From Caballeronia arvi (GTDB lineage Bacteria > Pseudomonadota > Gammaproteobacteria > Burkholderiales > Burkholderiaceae): a DNA stretch of 64,000 nt. The stretch lies in the NCBI RefSeq assembly GCF_001544695.2, contig NZ_FCOM02000042.1, forward strand, positions 1 through 64,000. The letters run 5' to 3'. Below the pieces are notes generated by a model that was not told where the DNA came from, did no database searches, and was given only the letters and a program-made list of their open reading frames with translations. A program made the position numbers and the translations under genes. Positions 36,431 to 44,963 of this stretch are shown one piece after another (position 1 is the stretch's first letter; every line of letters begins with the position of its first letter).

Positions 36431-37566
36431 TTCGCGATCACTCCCGCGGTGAGGCCGGTGCTGATCAACGGCATCAGCAGGCTGATCACGCGGTTGAAGC
36501 GCACGAGGCCGCTGCCGTCGACATAGACGATGTCCTTGGGCTGAAGCTCGAATTCGTTCGCGACGAGCATCGACACCGGCGAGCGGCTGTCGAGGTGAAA
36601 CACTTGCGGCGCGTCGCCGCCGGGACGGATCACGAACATCTGCGCGGTATCCGCCGTATTCGAGTTGATGCTGCCCGCCTGCGCGAGCGCATCCGCGAGC
36701 GAAAGATGGCCGTCGCGGCGCGGCGCGGCCGAGCCCGGCTTGTTCACTTCGCCCATCACGTAGACGATGTTGTCGTCGCGCGACGTGACGCGCAGAAGGT
36801 CGCCCGCTTTCAAATAAAACTTCGACGGATCGAGCCCTTGCGCGAGCAGTTGCGGCAAGTCGATCCGATGCGAGGCGCCGCCGCGCACGAGCACGACATC
36901 GCTCTGATCGGCGTTGTCGCCGAAACCGCCGGCGCGCGAGATCGCGTCGTAGAAACTGAGCGGCACGTCGGTCAGCGAGAGCGCGCCGGGGCTGTGCACC
37001 TGGCCGTCGACATAAACCTGACGCGCGCGATACGACGCCATCCGCACAGTGACTTGCGGCTTCACGAGGTAGGTCGAAAGCGCCGCGGTCAGCTTCTGCT
37101 GAATCTCGTCGGTGCGCAGTCCGGCGACCGCCAGCGTACCCGCGTAAGGGAAGCGCAGATTGCCCTTCTGATCGACAACGAAACCTGCCGCCGGATCGCT
37201 CGTCTTCGCTGGCGCCTGACTCTGCCCGGAGCCGAGCGCCGCTGCGAACTCGGGGTGATCCCAGACGACGATTTGCAGCACGTCGCCCGCGCCGACGGTA
37301 TAGATTCCGGGCGCGCCGAACAGCTGCTTCGCCTGCTGGTCCTGCCGCGACTTGCGTTGCTCGCCGTAGCGCTTGACGAGGGCGAGATCGAGTTCCGTGA
37401 CGGGAATCGCGGGCGTCGCCGCGGTCGCTTCGATGTGCGCGCCGGCATCGCTCTGGTTCGATGCATCGCCGGAGCTGACCGGCATGCGGAAGCCCGGCGC
37501 GAACGCGCACGCGTTCAGCATTGCCGCGAGCGCGATGGCCATTGCGGTCCGTGGAAAGTGCTTCAT
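36427..37566 (-). CDS. Outer-membrane polysaccharide export lipoprotein (Wza-like)
   Basis: The 378-residue protein starts with a lipoprotein signal (lipobox LNAC, C20). Next comes the Poly_export domain (AGDVLQIVVWDHPEFAAALG and GNLRFPYAGTLAVAGLRTDE), then repeated SLBB domains (QVYVDGQVHSPGALSLTDVP; IVYVMGEVNKPGSAAPRRDG). It forms the outer-membrane translocation channel. The ATG at 37566 is preferred because it starts the lipoprotein signal and AGGAT is upstream. An in-frame extension is not believable. Confidence 0.94.
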   Translation of the reverse strand: MKHFPRTAMAIALAAMLNACAFAPGFRMPVSSGDASNQSDAGAHIEATAATPAIPVTELDLALVKRYGEQRKSRQDQQAKQLFGAPGIYTVGAGDVLQIVVWDHPEFAAALGSGQSQAPAKTSDPAAGFVVDQKGNLRFPYAGTLAVAGLRTDEIQQKLTAALSTYLVKPQVTVRMASYRARQVYVDGQVHSPGALSLTDVPLSFYDAISRAGGFGDNADQSDVVLVRGGASHRIDLPQLLAQGLDPSKFYLKAGDLLRVTSRDDNIVYVMGEVNKPGSAAPRRDGHLSLADALAQAGSINSNTADTAQMFVIRPGGDAPQVFHLDSRSPVSMLVANEFELQPKDIVYVDGSGLVRFNRVISLLMPLISTGLTAGVIAK

Positions 37567-37582
37567 GGGTAAATCCTGCGCA

Positions 37583-39091
37583 TCAATAGGCGTTGCGATG
37601 AACGAGGCCCCGCGCAATGGTCGCCAGCACGATGCGCATGTCGAGCGCAAACGACCAGTTGCTGAGGTAGTAGAGATCGTGTTCGACGCGCCGCTGCATC
37701 TTGTCGACCGAATCGGTCTCGCCGCGCAGTCCGTTGATCTGCGCCCAGCCGGTGATGCCCGGCTTGATGCGATAGCGGTGGATGTAGTCGTCGATGACAT
37801 GCTGATAGAGCGCGTCATGCTCGATCGCATGCGGGCGCGGACCGACGACCGACATCTCGCCGCGCAGGACGTTGAAGAACTGCGGCAGTTCGTCGAGACT
37901 CGTGCGACGCAGAAAGGCGCCGATGCGCGTGATGCGCGGATCGTCCCGCGTGGCCTGCACGAGCACGCCGTCGTCGGTCGAGTGCGTGCGCATCGTGCGG
38001 AACTTGTAGATATCGAAGGGCTTGCCTTTCGCGCCCTGGCGCCGTTGCTTGAAGAGCACGGGACCGGACGATGACAGCTTGACGGCGAGCGCGATCGCGC
38101 AGAAAAGCGGCGCGAGCCCGACCACGGCGCACGCGGAGAAGAGCCGGTCGAAGATTGCCTTGACGGCGAGCGCGTCGGCGGTGAGCGGGACGGCCACGAG
38201 ATCGATCGCGAGCGCGCCTTCGAGACCGGCGCGATCGCCGTGAAAACGTGCGACGCGGCTCACGTCCGGCAAGAAGCGAATGTTCAGCAGGTCGTCGCGG
38301 AAAATGTCGAGCAACTGCAGCAGCGCGGCTTCGTCCGTGAGCGGGAGCGCGAGCCACAGTTCGTCGACACGTTGCGCGCGTACATGTGCGGCGAATGCGC
38401 CGATGTCGTGAAACAGCGGCACGCCGCTGGCCGCCGTGTCAGGACCGGCGTCCATGTCGAGGAGCGCGTCGATGCGGCACGGGAAATCGCGCGTCGACGC
38501 GATGCGACGCACGAACGCCGCGCAACGCGCGCCGCGCCCGGCTACGGCCACCGACGAGCCGCGAATCCGGCGCGCGCCAGCGATCCTGCCGGCGAGGCGG
38601 CAGACCGTCACGCCGATGGCCGTCGGCACGCAGAGCGCCGCGAGCCATGCGCCCGAAGGTTCATATCCGGGATGCATCCACCTGACGAGGCACACTGCGC
38701 CGGCCTCGCACAAGACCCAGCCGAGCGCGGGCAGGAGAATGGCGCGCGGCGCCGATGCGCGGCGCGCCGACGGCCTCATGTACGAGCCGGGGAACGCGGT
38801 CCACGCGAAGACGATCGCGAATGCCGCCACCGCGCTGTCACAGCCGGCGTTGACGCCGTCGCCGTAAATGCGTTGCGCCGCGAGCGCACTGGCCGCGACG
38901 AGGATGGATTCGAGCAGGCGAAGCAGCAGGTCGGGACCTGCGGGCAACGCGAGCAGATGGGAATAACTCGGCAAACGCATGACGGGATCGATGACGGAAG
39001 ACTGGTTCGGCTTCGCCCACGCGACGAGGCGCGCGGACAGTGGGCCGAAGCCCTCGGTCAGCCCGGAAAACGGGGGGTCGAAACACCGCAT
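37583..39091 (-). CDS. Undecaprenyl-phosphate sugar phosphotransferase (WcaJ-like)
   Basis: The 502-residue protein initiates repeat-unit synthesis by moving a hexose-1-phosphate to undecaprenyl phosphate. The N-terminal half has about four membrane helices and a CoA-binding-like domain. The C-terminal phosphoglycosyltransferase domain has VLFKQRRQGAKGKPFDIYKF and RRTSLDELPQFFNVLRGEMS, then VVGPRPH. It is the first gene of the minus-strand EPS operon. The start is uncertain, with a second ATG at 38980. The sugar, probably glucose, is inferred from the family. Confidence 0.92.
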   Translation of the reverse strand: MRCFDPPFSGLTEGFGPLSARLVAWAKPNQSSVIDPVMRLPSYSHLLALPAGPDLLLRLLESILVAASALAAQRIYGDGVNAGCDSAVAAFAIVFAWTAFPGSYMRPSARRASAPRAILLPALGWVLCEAGAVCLVRWMHPGYEPSGAWLAALCVPTAIGVTVCRLAGRIAGARRIRGSSVAVAGRGARCAAFVRRIASTRDFPCRIDALLDMDAGPDTAASGVPLFHDIGAFAAHVRAQRVDELWLALPLTDEAALLQLLDIFRDDLLNIRFLPDVSRVARFHGDRAGLEGALAIDLVAVPLTADALAVKAIFDRLFSACAVVGLAPLFCAIALAVKLSSSGPVLFKQRRQGAKGKPFDIYKFRTMRTHSTDDGVLVQATRDDPRITRIGAFLRRTSLDELPQFFNVLRGEMSVVGPRPHAIEHDALYQHVIDDYIHRYRIKPGITGWAQINGLRGETDSVDKMQRRVEHDLYYLSNWSFALDMRIVLATIARGLVHRNAY

Positions 39092-39300
39092 CGCATTGAG
39101 CGCGATCGTACGGCGGCGACGTGCCAGCTATGTTTTCCTAAGCACTGACGAGAACGCGGAAGTCTCCGTCAACACCCCAGCAAGCAGAAATAGGCGAGGT
39201 CCGAATTGACGTTAGTCAGGGATATGCGGACAAATGTCTGCGAGATCGAAGAGATGCGTGCTGCAGCGAAGAACGCGGCAGGCGAGGGAGTGCTGCGGCC

Positions 39301-39328
39301 GCGCGCGCATGCGGCGGCATGCGCGCGC
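39301..39328 (-). terminator. Perfect 12-bp hairpin after the DUF979 gene
   Basis: GCGCGCGCATGC and GCATGCGCGCGC are perfect complements around a GGCG loop, 18 bases past the DUF979 stop on the minus strand. No T tract follows. It probably ends the pxp operon. The rest of 39092-39345 holds the EPS operon promoter region on the same strand, but no clear promoter box was recognised. Confidence 0.55.
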
Positions 39329-39345
39329 AAACGATGCGCTTTCGT

Positions 39346-40302
39346 TCAGATAAACATCAGCCAGTTCAACAAAAAAATATTCACGACCAGAAGCGTGAGA
39401 GCCGTCGGCACCTGCACCTTGATCACCGCGTTCTTGTCCGGCAGTTCCAGCAGCGCCGCCGGCACGATATTGAAGTTCGCGGCCATCGGCGTCATGAGCG
39501 TGCCGCAGTAGCCGGAGAACATGCCGATCGCGGCCATCGTCGCGGGATTGCCGTGGAACATGCCGACGAGAATCGGCACGCCGACGCCGCCCGTCATCAC
39601 CGGAAACGCGGCGAAGCCGTTGCCCATCACCATCGTGAAGAGCGCCATGCCGACGACATACACCGCCACCGCTACGAACCGGTAATCCATGTTGACGTAC
39701 GCCGTCGTCACGTGCGCAACGGCCTTTCCGACGCCCGCGTCCGAAAACACGAGCCCGAGCATGCCGAGCATCTGCGGCAGCACGGCCGCCCATGAAAGCG
39801 CGTCGATGAGGCGGCGCGTTTCGCGCATCGACTGGCCGACGGTATCGCGCGTCATCACGCAGGCGATCGCGAGCGCGATCACGCAGCCGATGCCGAAGCC
39901 GATCAGCGTCACGTTCTTCGGATCGATCAGCGGCTTGCCGCCGAACACGAGATGACTCACGGAAAGCGTGAGAATCACCGTGACGACGGGAATCGTCAGC
40001 GCCGGCACGAAGAGTTTGTTGCCGAGGCGCACGGCGCTCTGGCGGCGCGTTTCCTCGGAGAGCATCTTCGGCTTCGCGCCGGTGACGCCGCCGAGCCCCG
40101 CGATCAGCGCCATCGCCACGACGAGCACGCCCACCACCGTCACCGGAATCCAGTCGCCGACGAGGAAGATCAGCGCGTAGATCAGCCAGAACACGCCCGC
40201 GGACAGACGCCGCGGATGCGACTTGTCCGTGAGGATCATGCCCGCGACGACCACGAGCACGATGCCGACGAGATAGAAGAGATAGTTGATCGTGAGCGTC
40301 AT
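39346..40302 (-). CDS. DUF979 membrane protein, probable 5-oxoproline transporter subunit
   Basis: The 318-residue polytopic protein (about nine helices, starting LTINYLFYLVGIVLVVVAGM) matches DUF979. Such genes pair with DUF969 and pxpABC and are thought to form a 5-oxoproline permease. The ATG at 40302 overlaps the DUF969 stop by 4 bases, so the two are translationally coupled. Transport has not been shown from sequence. Confidence 0.87.
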   Translation of the reverse strand: MTLTINYLFYLVGIVLVVVAGMILTDKSHPRRLSAGVFWLIYALIFLVGDWIPVTVVGVLVVAMALIAGLGGVTGAKPKMLSEETRRQSAVRLGNKLFVPALTIPVVTVILTLSVSHLVFGGKPLIDPKNVTLIGFGIGCVIALAIACVMTRDTVGQSMRETRRLIDALSWAAVLPQMLGMLGLVFSDAGVGKAVAHVTTAYVNMDYRFVAVAVYVVGMALFTMVMGNGFAAFPVMTGGVGVPILVGMFHGNPATMAAIGMFSGYCGTLMTPMAANFNIVPAALLELPDKNAVIKVQVPTALTLLVVNIFLLNWLMFI

Positions 40303-41018
40303 GCCTTCTCTCCCGCGACGTTGCGCGTGAGCGCGTCGAGTTCGCGCGACAGCCTGCGATCGAGCAGCCACAGCCGGAAGCCGTGGATCAGGAACGCGCA
40401 GATCGCGGTGGGAATGCCCCACACGGCGACGTGCATCGGCTCGACGACGATGCCCGCTTCCTTCAGGAACGTGGTCATCAGCACGATCGCGCCGAACGCG
40501 ACGAAGATGTCTTCGCCGAAGAACAGGCCGACGTTGTCGGTCGCCGCCGAGTATGCGCGCAGCTTGTAGCGCGTCGCGTCGGAGAGTTTGCCGTAGCGCG
40601 CTTCGGTGGCGCCTTCGGCCATCGGCGCGAGCAGCGGACGCACCATTTGCGGGTGGCCGCCCAGCCCCGTCAGACCGACCGCCGCCGTGATTTCACGCAC
40701 GAACAGGTAGACGATCAGCAAGCGTCCCGCTGTCGCCGCCTTGATGCTCGAAATCCACATCTGCGCGCGCTCGCGCAGGCCGTGCCGTTCGAGCAGGCCG
40801 ATCACCGCGAGCGGCAACAGGATGATGAGCGGAATATTGCGCGTCTTGAGAAAACCGCTGCCGATCGCGGTCAGAATGCGCTCGACGGGAAAATGGGCCG
40901 CGAAGCCGGTGATGATCGCCGCGGCCGCGACGATCAGCATCGGATTGAAGCGCAGCACGAAGCCCACGATGATGACGGCCACCCCGATGAGCGGCCATAG
41001 GTTGACAACATTTGTCAT
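40299..41018 (-). CDS. DUF969 membrane protein, probable 5-oxoproline transporter subunit
   Basis: The 239-residue polytopic protein starts LWPLIGVAVIIVGFVLRFNP and carries the conserved GLTGLGGHPQMVRPLLAPMA and NVGLFFGEDIFVAFGA stretches of DUF969. It overlaps the DUF979 gene by an ATGA. It lies downstream of pxpBCA in the same orientation after a 101-base gap with a hairpin. Function is inferred from this constant neighbourhood. Confidence 0.87.
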   Translation of the reverse strand: MTNVVNLWPLIGVAVIIVGFVLRFNPMLIVAAAAIITGFAAHFPVERILTAIGSGFLKTRNIPLIILLPLAVIGLLERHGLRERAQMWISSIKAATAGRLLIVYLFVREITAAVGLTGLGGHPQMVRPLLAPMAEGATEARYGKLSDATRYKLRAYSAATDNVGLFFGEDIFVAFGAIVLMTTFLKEAGIVVEPMHVAVWGIPTAICAFLIHGFRLWLLDRRLSRELDALTRNVAGEKA

Positions 41019-41075
41019 TTAGATCTCCACACTGACAGGAAAAGACGCGCCTCGAACCGGGCGCTTTCTTGCTAA

Positions 41076-41099
41076 AACGCCCCGGCATAGCGGGGCGTT
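41076..41099 (-). terminator. Intercistronic hairpin between pxpA and DUF969
   Basis: AACGCCCCG and CGGGGCGTT form a perfect 9-bp stem with a 6-base loop. On the minus strand TTTAGC follows directly, giving a short U run. It can act as a partial terminator between the enzyme genes and the transporter genes. Confidence 0.65.
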
Positions 41100-41119
41100 G
41101 GAACTTGCTGAGCGAAGCG

Positions 41120-41869
41120 TCAGGCGTCGGCGTGCGCCGCGCGTACTTCGATGCCCGCATCGGCGAGCGCACCACGAATGCGGCGGGCGAAATCCAGCGC
41201 GTGCGCGCCGTCGCCATGCAGGCAGATCGTCTGCGCGTTGAGCGGCACCCATTCACCCGACACGGCCTGCACGCGCTGCTCGCGCACCATCGCGAGGGTG
41301 CGGTCGAGCACGATGTTTTCGTCGTCGAGCAGCGCGCCCGGCTCCTTGCGCGGCACGAGCGAGCCGTCCGCGCGATAGCCGCGGTCCGCGAACACTTCCT
41401 CGATCGCGATCAGTCCCGCACGCCGCGCCGCTTCGATGAGCCCGCTGTTCGCAAGCCCGAACACGAGCAGCGACGGGTCGAAATCGTGCACGGCGGAGAC
41501 GATCGCATCGGCGATTTCGGGACTGCGCGCGGCCTGGTTGTAGAGCGCGCCGTGCGGCTTCACGTGCGCGATGCGCCCGCCTTCCGCCTGCGCGATCGCC
41601 GACAGCGCGCCTAGCTGATACAGCACGCCCGCGTAGATTTCCTCGGGCGGCAGATTCATTTCCTTGCGCCCGAAATTCTCGGGATCGTTGAAGCTCGGAT
41701 GCGCGCCGATGGCGACGCCTTTTTCCACGGCCCAGCGCACGCAGTCGCGCATCGCGGTGGCGCCGCCCGCATGCCAGCCGCACGCGATGTTCGCGGAACT
41801 CACGAGATCGAGCAGCGCTTCGTCGGAGCCGCAGCCTTCGCCGAGATCGGCATTGAGATCGATTTCCAT
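41120..41869 (-). CDS. pxpA: 5-oxoprolinase subunit PxpA (LamB/YcsF family)
   Basis: PxpA with PxpB and PxpC hydrolyses 5-oxoproline to glutamate using ATP. The 249-residue product has the family motifs DLNADLGEGCGSDEALLDLV, SSANIACGWHAGGATAMRDC and GVAIGAHPSFNDPENFGRKE. It lies 64 bases after pxpC in an operon pxpB-pxpC-pxpA, followed by transporter-like genes. Confidence 0.95.
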   Translation of the reverse strand: MEIDLNADLGEGCGSDEALLDLVSSANIACGWHAGGATAMRDCVRWAVEKGVAIGAHPSFNDPENFGRKEMNLPPEEIYAGVLYQLGALSAIAQAEGGRIAHVKPHGALYNQAARSPEIADAIVSAVHDFDPSLLVFGLANSGLIEAARRAGLIAIEEVFADRGYRADGSLVPRKEPGALLDDENIVLDRTLAMVREQRVQAVSGEWVPLNAQTICLHGDGAHALDFARRIRGALADAGIEVRAAHADA

Positions 41870-41933
41870 GATGTTTTGGTCGTCCCGTTGAATGTTGAGT
41901 GTGATGCGCCACGTCTGCCGCGCGGCTTTCGAT

Positions 41934-42974
41934 TCAGGCGCCCGCGCGCGCGATGCGCTCCTCGTGCATCGCGATGGCCGTTTCCACCTGGCTCACGTAT
42001 TGCCGCTCCTCGGCGAGCGCGCGGCGCGCCTCTTCCACCGACGTTTCGATGAAACGCACGCCGCCGTTCAGCTTCACCTGCGCGAGCTTCCACAGATCCG
42101 CCTTGATGACCGCGCCGATCTTCGGGTAGCCGCCCGTCGTCTGCGCATCGCCCATCAGGATGATCGGCTGGCCGTTCGGTGGCACCTGCACCGTGCCGGG
42201 CAAGACCGCGTGCGACAGCAGTTCGATCTTCTCCCTGCGCTCGAGCGCCGTGCCCGCGAGGCGAAAACCCATGCGGTTGCTGTTCGGCGTGATCGTCCAC
42301 TCCTCGTTCCAGAAGCTCTTCTGCGCCGCGTCGCTGAAGTTGTCGTATTCCGGCCCTCGCAGCACGCGCACCGGCACGGCCCACGCGAGACTCGGCGAAT
42401 GACGTCCGCGCCGCACGGGTTCGTCGACGACAACGAACTTGCACCACGCCGGCGCCTTCACGCCGAACGCGGGTTCTTCCGGCGAAAACGCAATGCCCTT
42501 GTGCGGCTGCGGCACGCCGACCGGCAAGCGGTCGCCGTCGCGCAGCGCGCGTCCGCCGAGGCCGCCGAAGCACGCGGCGAGATCGGTCGAGCGGGAGCCG
42601 AGCATCGGCAGGACGTCGATGCCGCCTGCGATCGCCACATAGCAGCGCATGCCGCGCTTCGCCGCGCGCAACGTCAGCTCCTGGCCCGCGCGCACCGGCA
42701 GGCTCCACCACGAATACACCGGCTTGTCGTCGAGCGTCGCACCGAAATCGGTGCCGGTGATCGCGACGCGCGTCGCGTGTTTGAAGCGCAGCACGGTCGG
42801 CCCGAACGTCACCTCGATGCCCGCCGCATCCGGTCTATTTCCGACGATGCGATTGCCGATTTCCAGCGACAGCGCATCGAGGGCGCCGCCCGCGCTCACG
42901 CCCAGATGCCGGTAGCCGCGCCGGCCCAAATCCTGCACGGACGTGAGCACGCCCGCGCGAATCACGTCGATCAT
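41934..42974 (-). CDS. pxpC: 5-oxoprolinase subunit PxpC (biotin-dependent carboxylase-like, KipA family)
   Basis: The 346-residue protein has the KipA/allophanate hydrolase subunit 2 pattern: IRAGVLTSVQDLGRRGYRHL near the start, then GVSAGGALDALSLEIGNRIV, and MGDAQTTGGYPKIGAVIKAD near the end. It overlaps pxpB by 4 bases (ATGA). Together with PxpB it forms the ATP-using part of 5-oxoprolinase. Confidence 0.94.
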   Translation of the reverse strand: MIDVIRAGVLTSVQDLGRRGYRHLGVSAGGALDALSLEIGNRIVGNRPDAAGIEVTFGPTVLRFKHATRVAITGTDFGATLDDKPVYSWWSLPVRAGQELTLRAAKRGMRCYVAIAGGIDVLPMLGSRSTDLAACFGGLGGRALRDGDRLPVGVPQPHKGIAFSPEEPAFGVKAPAWCKFVVVDEPVRRGRHSPSLAWAVPVRVLRGPEYDNFSDAAQKSFWNEEWTITPNSNRMGFRLAGTALERREKIELLSHAVLPGTVQVPPNGQPIILMGDAQTTGGYPKIGAVIKADLWKLAQVKLNGGVRFIETSVEEARRALAEERQYVSQVETAIAMHEERIARAGA

Positions 42975-43624
42975 GCGCGCACCTCCAGCGCCGTGAAGCG
43001 CACGCGGTCGCCGGGCTGCAAGAGCGTCGGCGGGTTTCTGGCCGGATCGAAGAGTTTCAGTTCCGTGCGCCCGAGCAACTGCCAGCCACCCGGCGACGCC
43101 GCCGGATAAATCCCCGTCTGCGCCCCGCCGATTCCGACCGATCCGGCGGCCACTTCGAGTCGCGGTTCGGCGCGGCGCGGCATCGCGAGCGCGGGATCGA
43201 GCCCGCCGAGATAGGCGAAGCCCGGCTGAAAGCCCAGAAAGAACACGACGTATTCGGCTTGCGTATGGCGTTTCACCACTTCATCGACGGACAAGCCCGT
43301 GTGTTTCGCGAGCGCCGCGAGATCGGGGCCGTCGGCGCCGCCGTAGCGCACCGGAATGTCGATTTCGGCGCTCTCCATATCGGTCGCCTGCGCGGCGTCC
43401 CAGCCGGTTTCCAGTTGCGCGGCGAGCGATTCGTAGTCCGCTTCGAGCGGGTCGAACACGATCGTCAGATTATTCATGCCCGGCACCACTTCGACGACGT
43501 GCGGCATCAGGCGCGCGTGCTCCGCCAGCGCCCAGACGCGCCGCTGGCAGTCGAGCGTGGCGGGCGGCGCGGCTGCGCACACGAGCGCGGTGTCGCCCAA
43601 GGGGTGGATTCGTGGTTTCGTCAT
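42971..43624 (-). CDS. pxpB: 5-oxoprolinase subunit PxpB (KipI family)
   Basis: The 217-residue protein has the KipI/allophanate hydrolase subunit 1 motifs PLGDTALV at the start, FFLGFQPGFAYLGGLDPALA, and SVGIGGAQTGIYPAASPGGW. The ATG at 43624 is chosen because conserved sequence begins there. A start at 43678 would add 18 Arg-rich residues. It is the first gene of the operon and is divergent from a winged-helix regulator. Confidence 0.93.
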   Translation of the reverse strand: MTKPRIHPLGDTALVCAAAPPATLDCQRRVWALAEHARLMPHVVEVVPGMNNLTIVFDPLEADYESLAAQLETGWDAAQATDMESAEIDIPVRYGGADGPDLAALAKHTGLSVDEVVKRHTQAEYVVFFLGFQPGFAYLGGLDPALAMPRRAEPRLEVAAGSVGIGGAQTGIYPAASPGGWQLLGRTELKLFDPARNPPTLLQPGDRVRFTALEVRA

Positions 43625-43703
43625 GCCTTCGATTGCCTTTGCGAGACGCGAAAATCGTCGATTCGATCGACTTCGCATCGTCGCAGAATGTTACATTGTC
43701 AAT

Positions 43704-43724
43704 AAATTATCAAGAAATTATCAA
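43704..43724. promoter_or_regulatory. Tandem 10-bp repeats in the pxpB / regulator intergenic region
   Basis: AAATTATCAA occurs at 43704-43713 and again at 43715-43724, an 11-bp period that puts both copies on one face of the helix. It is in a strongly AT-rich patch between divergent genes, with a TTGACA-like hexamer on the minus strand nearby. It is a good candidate binding site for the adjacent regulator. Confidence 0.6.
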
Positions 43725-43805
43725 TTAACGTTTTCGCCGAGGCGCTCTTTTCGCTCGCAAAAGACGTTGCGCTACACTCCAACGCACTTCACATCGGTCA
43801 CCGTC

Positions 43806-44318
43806 ATGCCGCGCCATCCCACCAAGATTGTTTCGTCCGAGCATCTCGTCTCCGAAGCCAGCGCGGAACTGTCCGAGTTCGAATACGGGCTCATCATGGC
43901 CGGCAACGCGTTCAATCGCTGGATGGTGCGCTGCATGTCCGCGGCGGGCGCGAAGGACATGACGGCGGTGGAAGTTTCGCTGCTGCATCACGTGAGCCAT
44001 CGCGACCGCAAGAAGAAGCTCGCCGACATATGCTTCGTGCTGAACATCGAGGACACGCACGTTGCCACGTATGCATTGAAGAAACTCGTCGCCCGCGGCT
44101 ATGTGCAAAGCGAGAAGTCGGGCAAGGAAGTGTTCTTTTCCGCGACCCCGGCGGGGCGCGAGCTCTGCGGCAAATATCGCGAAGTGCGCGAGGCGTGCCT
44201 CATCGAGACGCTGCGCGAAAGCGGCCTCACCAACGAGCAGATCGGCGAGGCCGCGCAATTGATGCGCAATGCGTCCGGTCTCTACGATACCGCCGCGCGC
44301 GCGGCGGCATCGCTCTAA
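43806..44318 (+). CDS. Winged-helix (MarR-like) transcriptional regulator
   Basis: The 170-residue protein has a winged-helix pattern at about 50-110 (DMTAVEVSLLHHVSHRDRKK then KLADICFVLNIEDTHVATYA and LKKLVARGYVQ), with helices at both ends for dimerisation, as in MarR-type regulators. It is divergent from pxpBCA with a 181-base AT-rich spacer holding tandem repeats, so control of 5-oxoproline use is likely but unproven. The stop overlaps the convergent 5-FCL stop by 4 bases. Confidence 0.85.
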   Translation: MPRHPTKIVSSEHLVSEASAELSEFEYGLIMAGNAFNRWMVRCMSAAGAKDMTAVEVSLLHHVSHRDRKKKLADICFVLNIEDTHVATYALKKLVARGYVQSEKSGKEVFFSATPAGRELCGKYREVREACLIETLRESGLTNEQIGEAAQLMRNASGLYDTAARAAASL

Positions 44319-44944
44319 TAGACCGCGGATTCTGTAACGATCGCGTCGAGCGGCATGTCGTGCGTCTCGCGCGGCAACGCGCCGCATTTGCCCGATTCAT
44401 ACGCGATGCCGATCGTCACCGGCCGCTTCCCTTCCGGCCACGCAGCGAGCGTACGGTCGTAATAGCCGCCGCCGTATCCCAGACGATACCGATGCGAGTC
44501 GAAACCGACGCACGGAATCAGCAGCAAGTCCGGCACCACGATGTTTTCTTCGGCGGGCACCGGAATCCGATAGCGGCCTTCCTTCATCGGCGATTGTGCA
44601 CTCCACGCGTGAAAGACCATCGGCGCATGCGGCTTCACGACCACCGGCAGCGCCCCGCCGCGGGTTGCGTCGGCGGCGAGCCAGCGCGTCATCGCGGCGC
44701 GCGCGTCGAACTCGCCCGCGACCGGCCAGTACAGGCCGACGCATCGCGCGTCGTGCCGCGCGAGCACTTCCTCTATGCGCGTCGCGAGCGCCGCGTTCTT
44801 CGCGGCCTGGCCGGCCTGCTCGCTTTGCGCCTCGCGGGTCGCGAGAAGCGTTGCGCGCAGGGCGCTTTTAGGCTCGCTCTTGGGCTGATCGCAAACGTTG
44901 CGTGCTATGCTTTCCTCCGAACTCAGGACCCGGTTCAAGACCAT
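44315..44944 (-). CDS. 5-formyltetrahydrofolate cyclo-ligase
   Basis: The 209-residue enzyme converts 5-formyl-THF to 5,10-methenyl-THF with ATP. Family motifs are CVGFDSHRYRLGYGGGYYDR and, upstream, GRYRIPVP. The ATG at 44944 gives a plausible N-terminus. A start further upstream would run through the lytic transglycosylase start region. Only 19 bases separate it from the divergent slt start, so the two promoters must lie within each other's coding 5' ends or one start is misplaced. Confidence 0.92.
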   Translation of the reverse strand: MVLNRVLSSEESIARNVCDQPKSEPKSALRATLLATREAQSEQAGQAAKNAALATRIEEVLARHDARCVGLYWPVAGEFDARAAMTRWLAADATRGGALPVVVKPHAPMVFHAWSAQSPMKEGRYRIPVPAEENIVVPDLLLIPCVGFDSHRYRLGYGGGYYDRTLAAWPEGKRPVTIGIAYESGKCGALPRETHDMPLDAIVTESAVY

Positions 44945-44963
44945 TCGCGCTCCAGAAATAACG

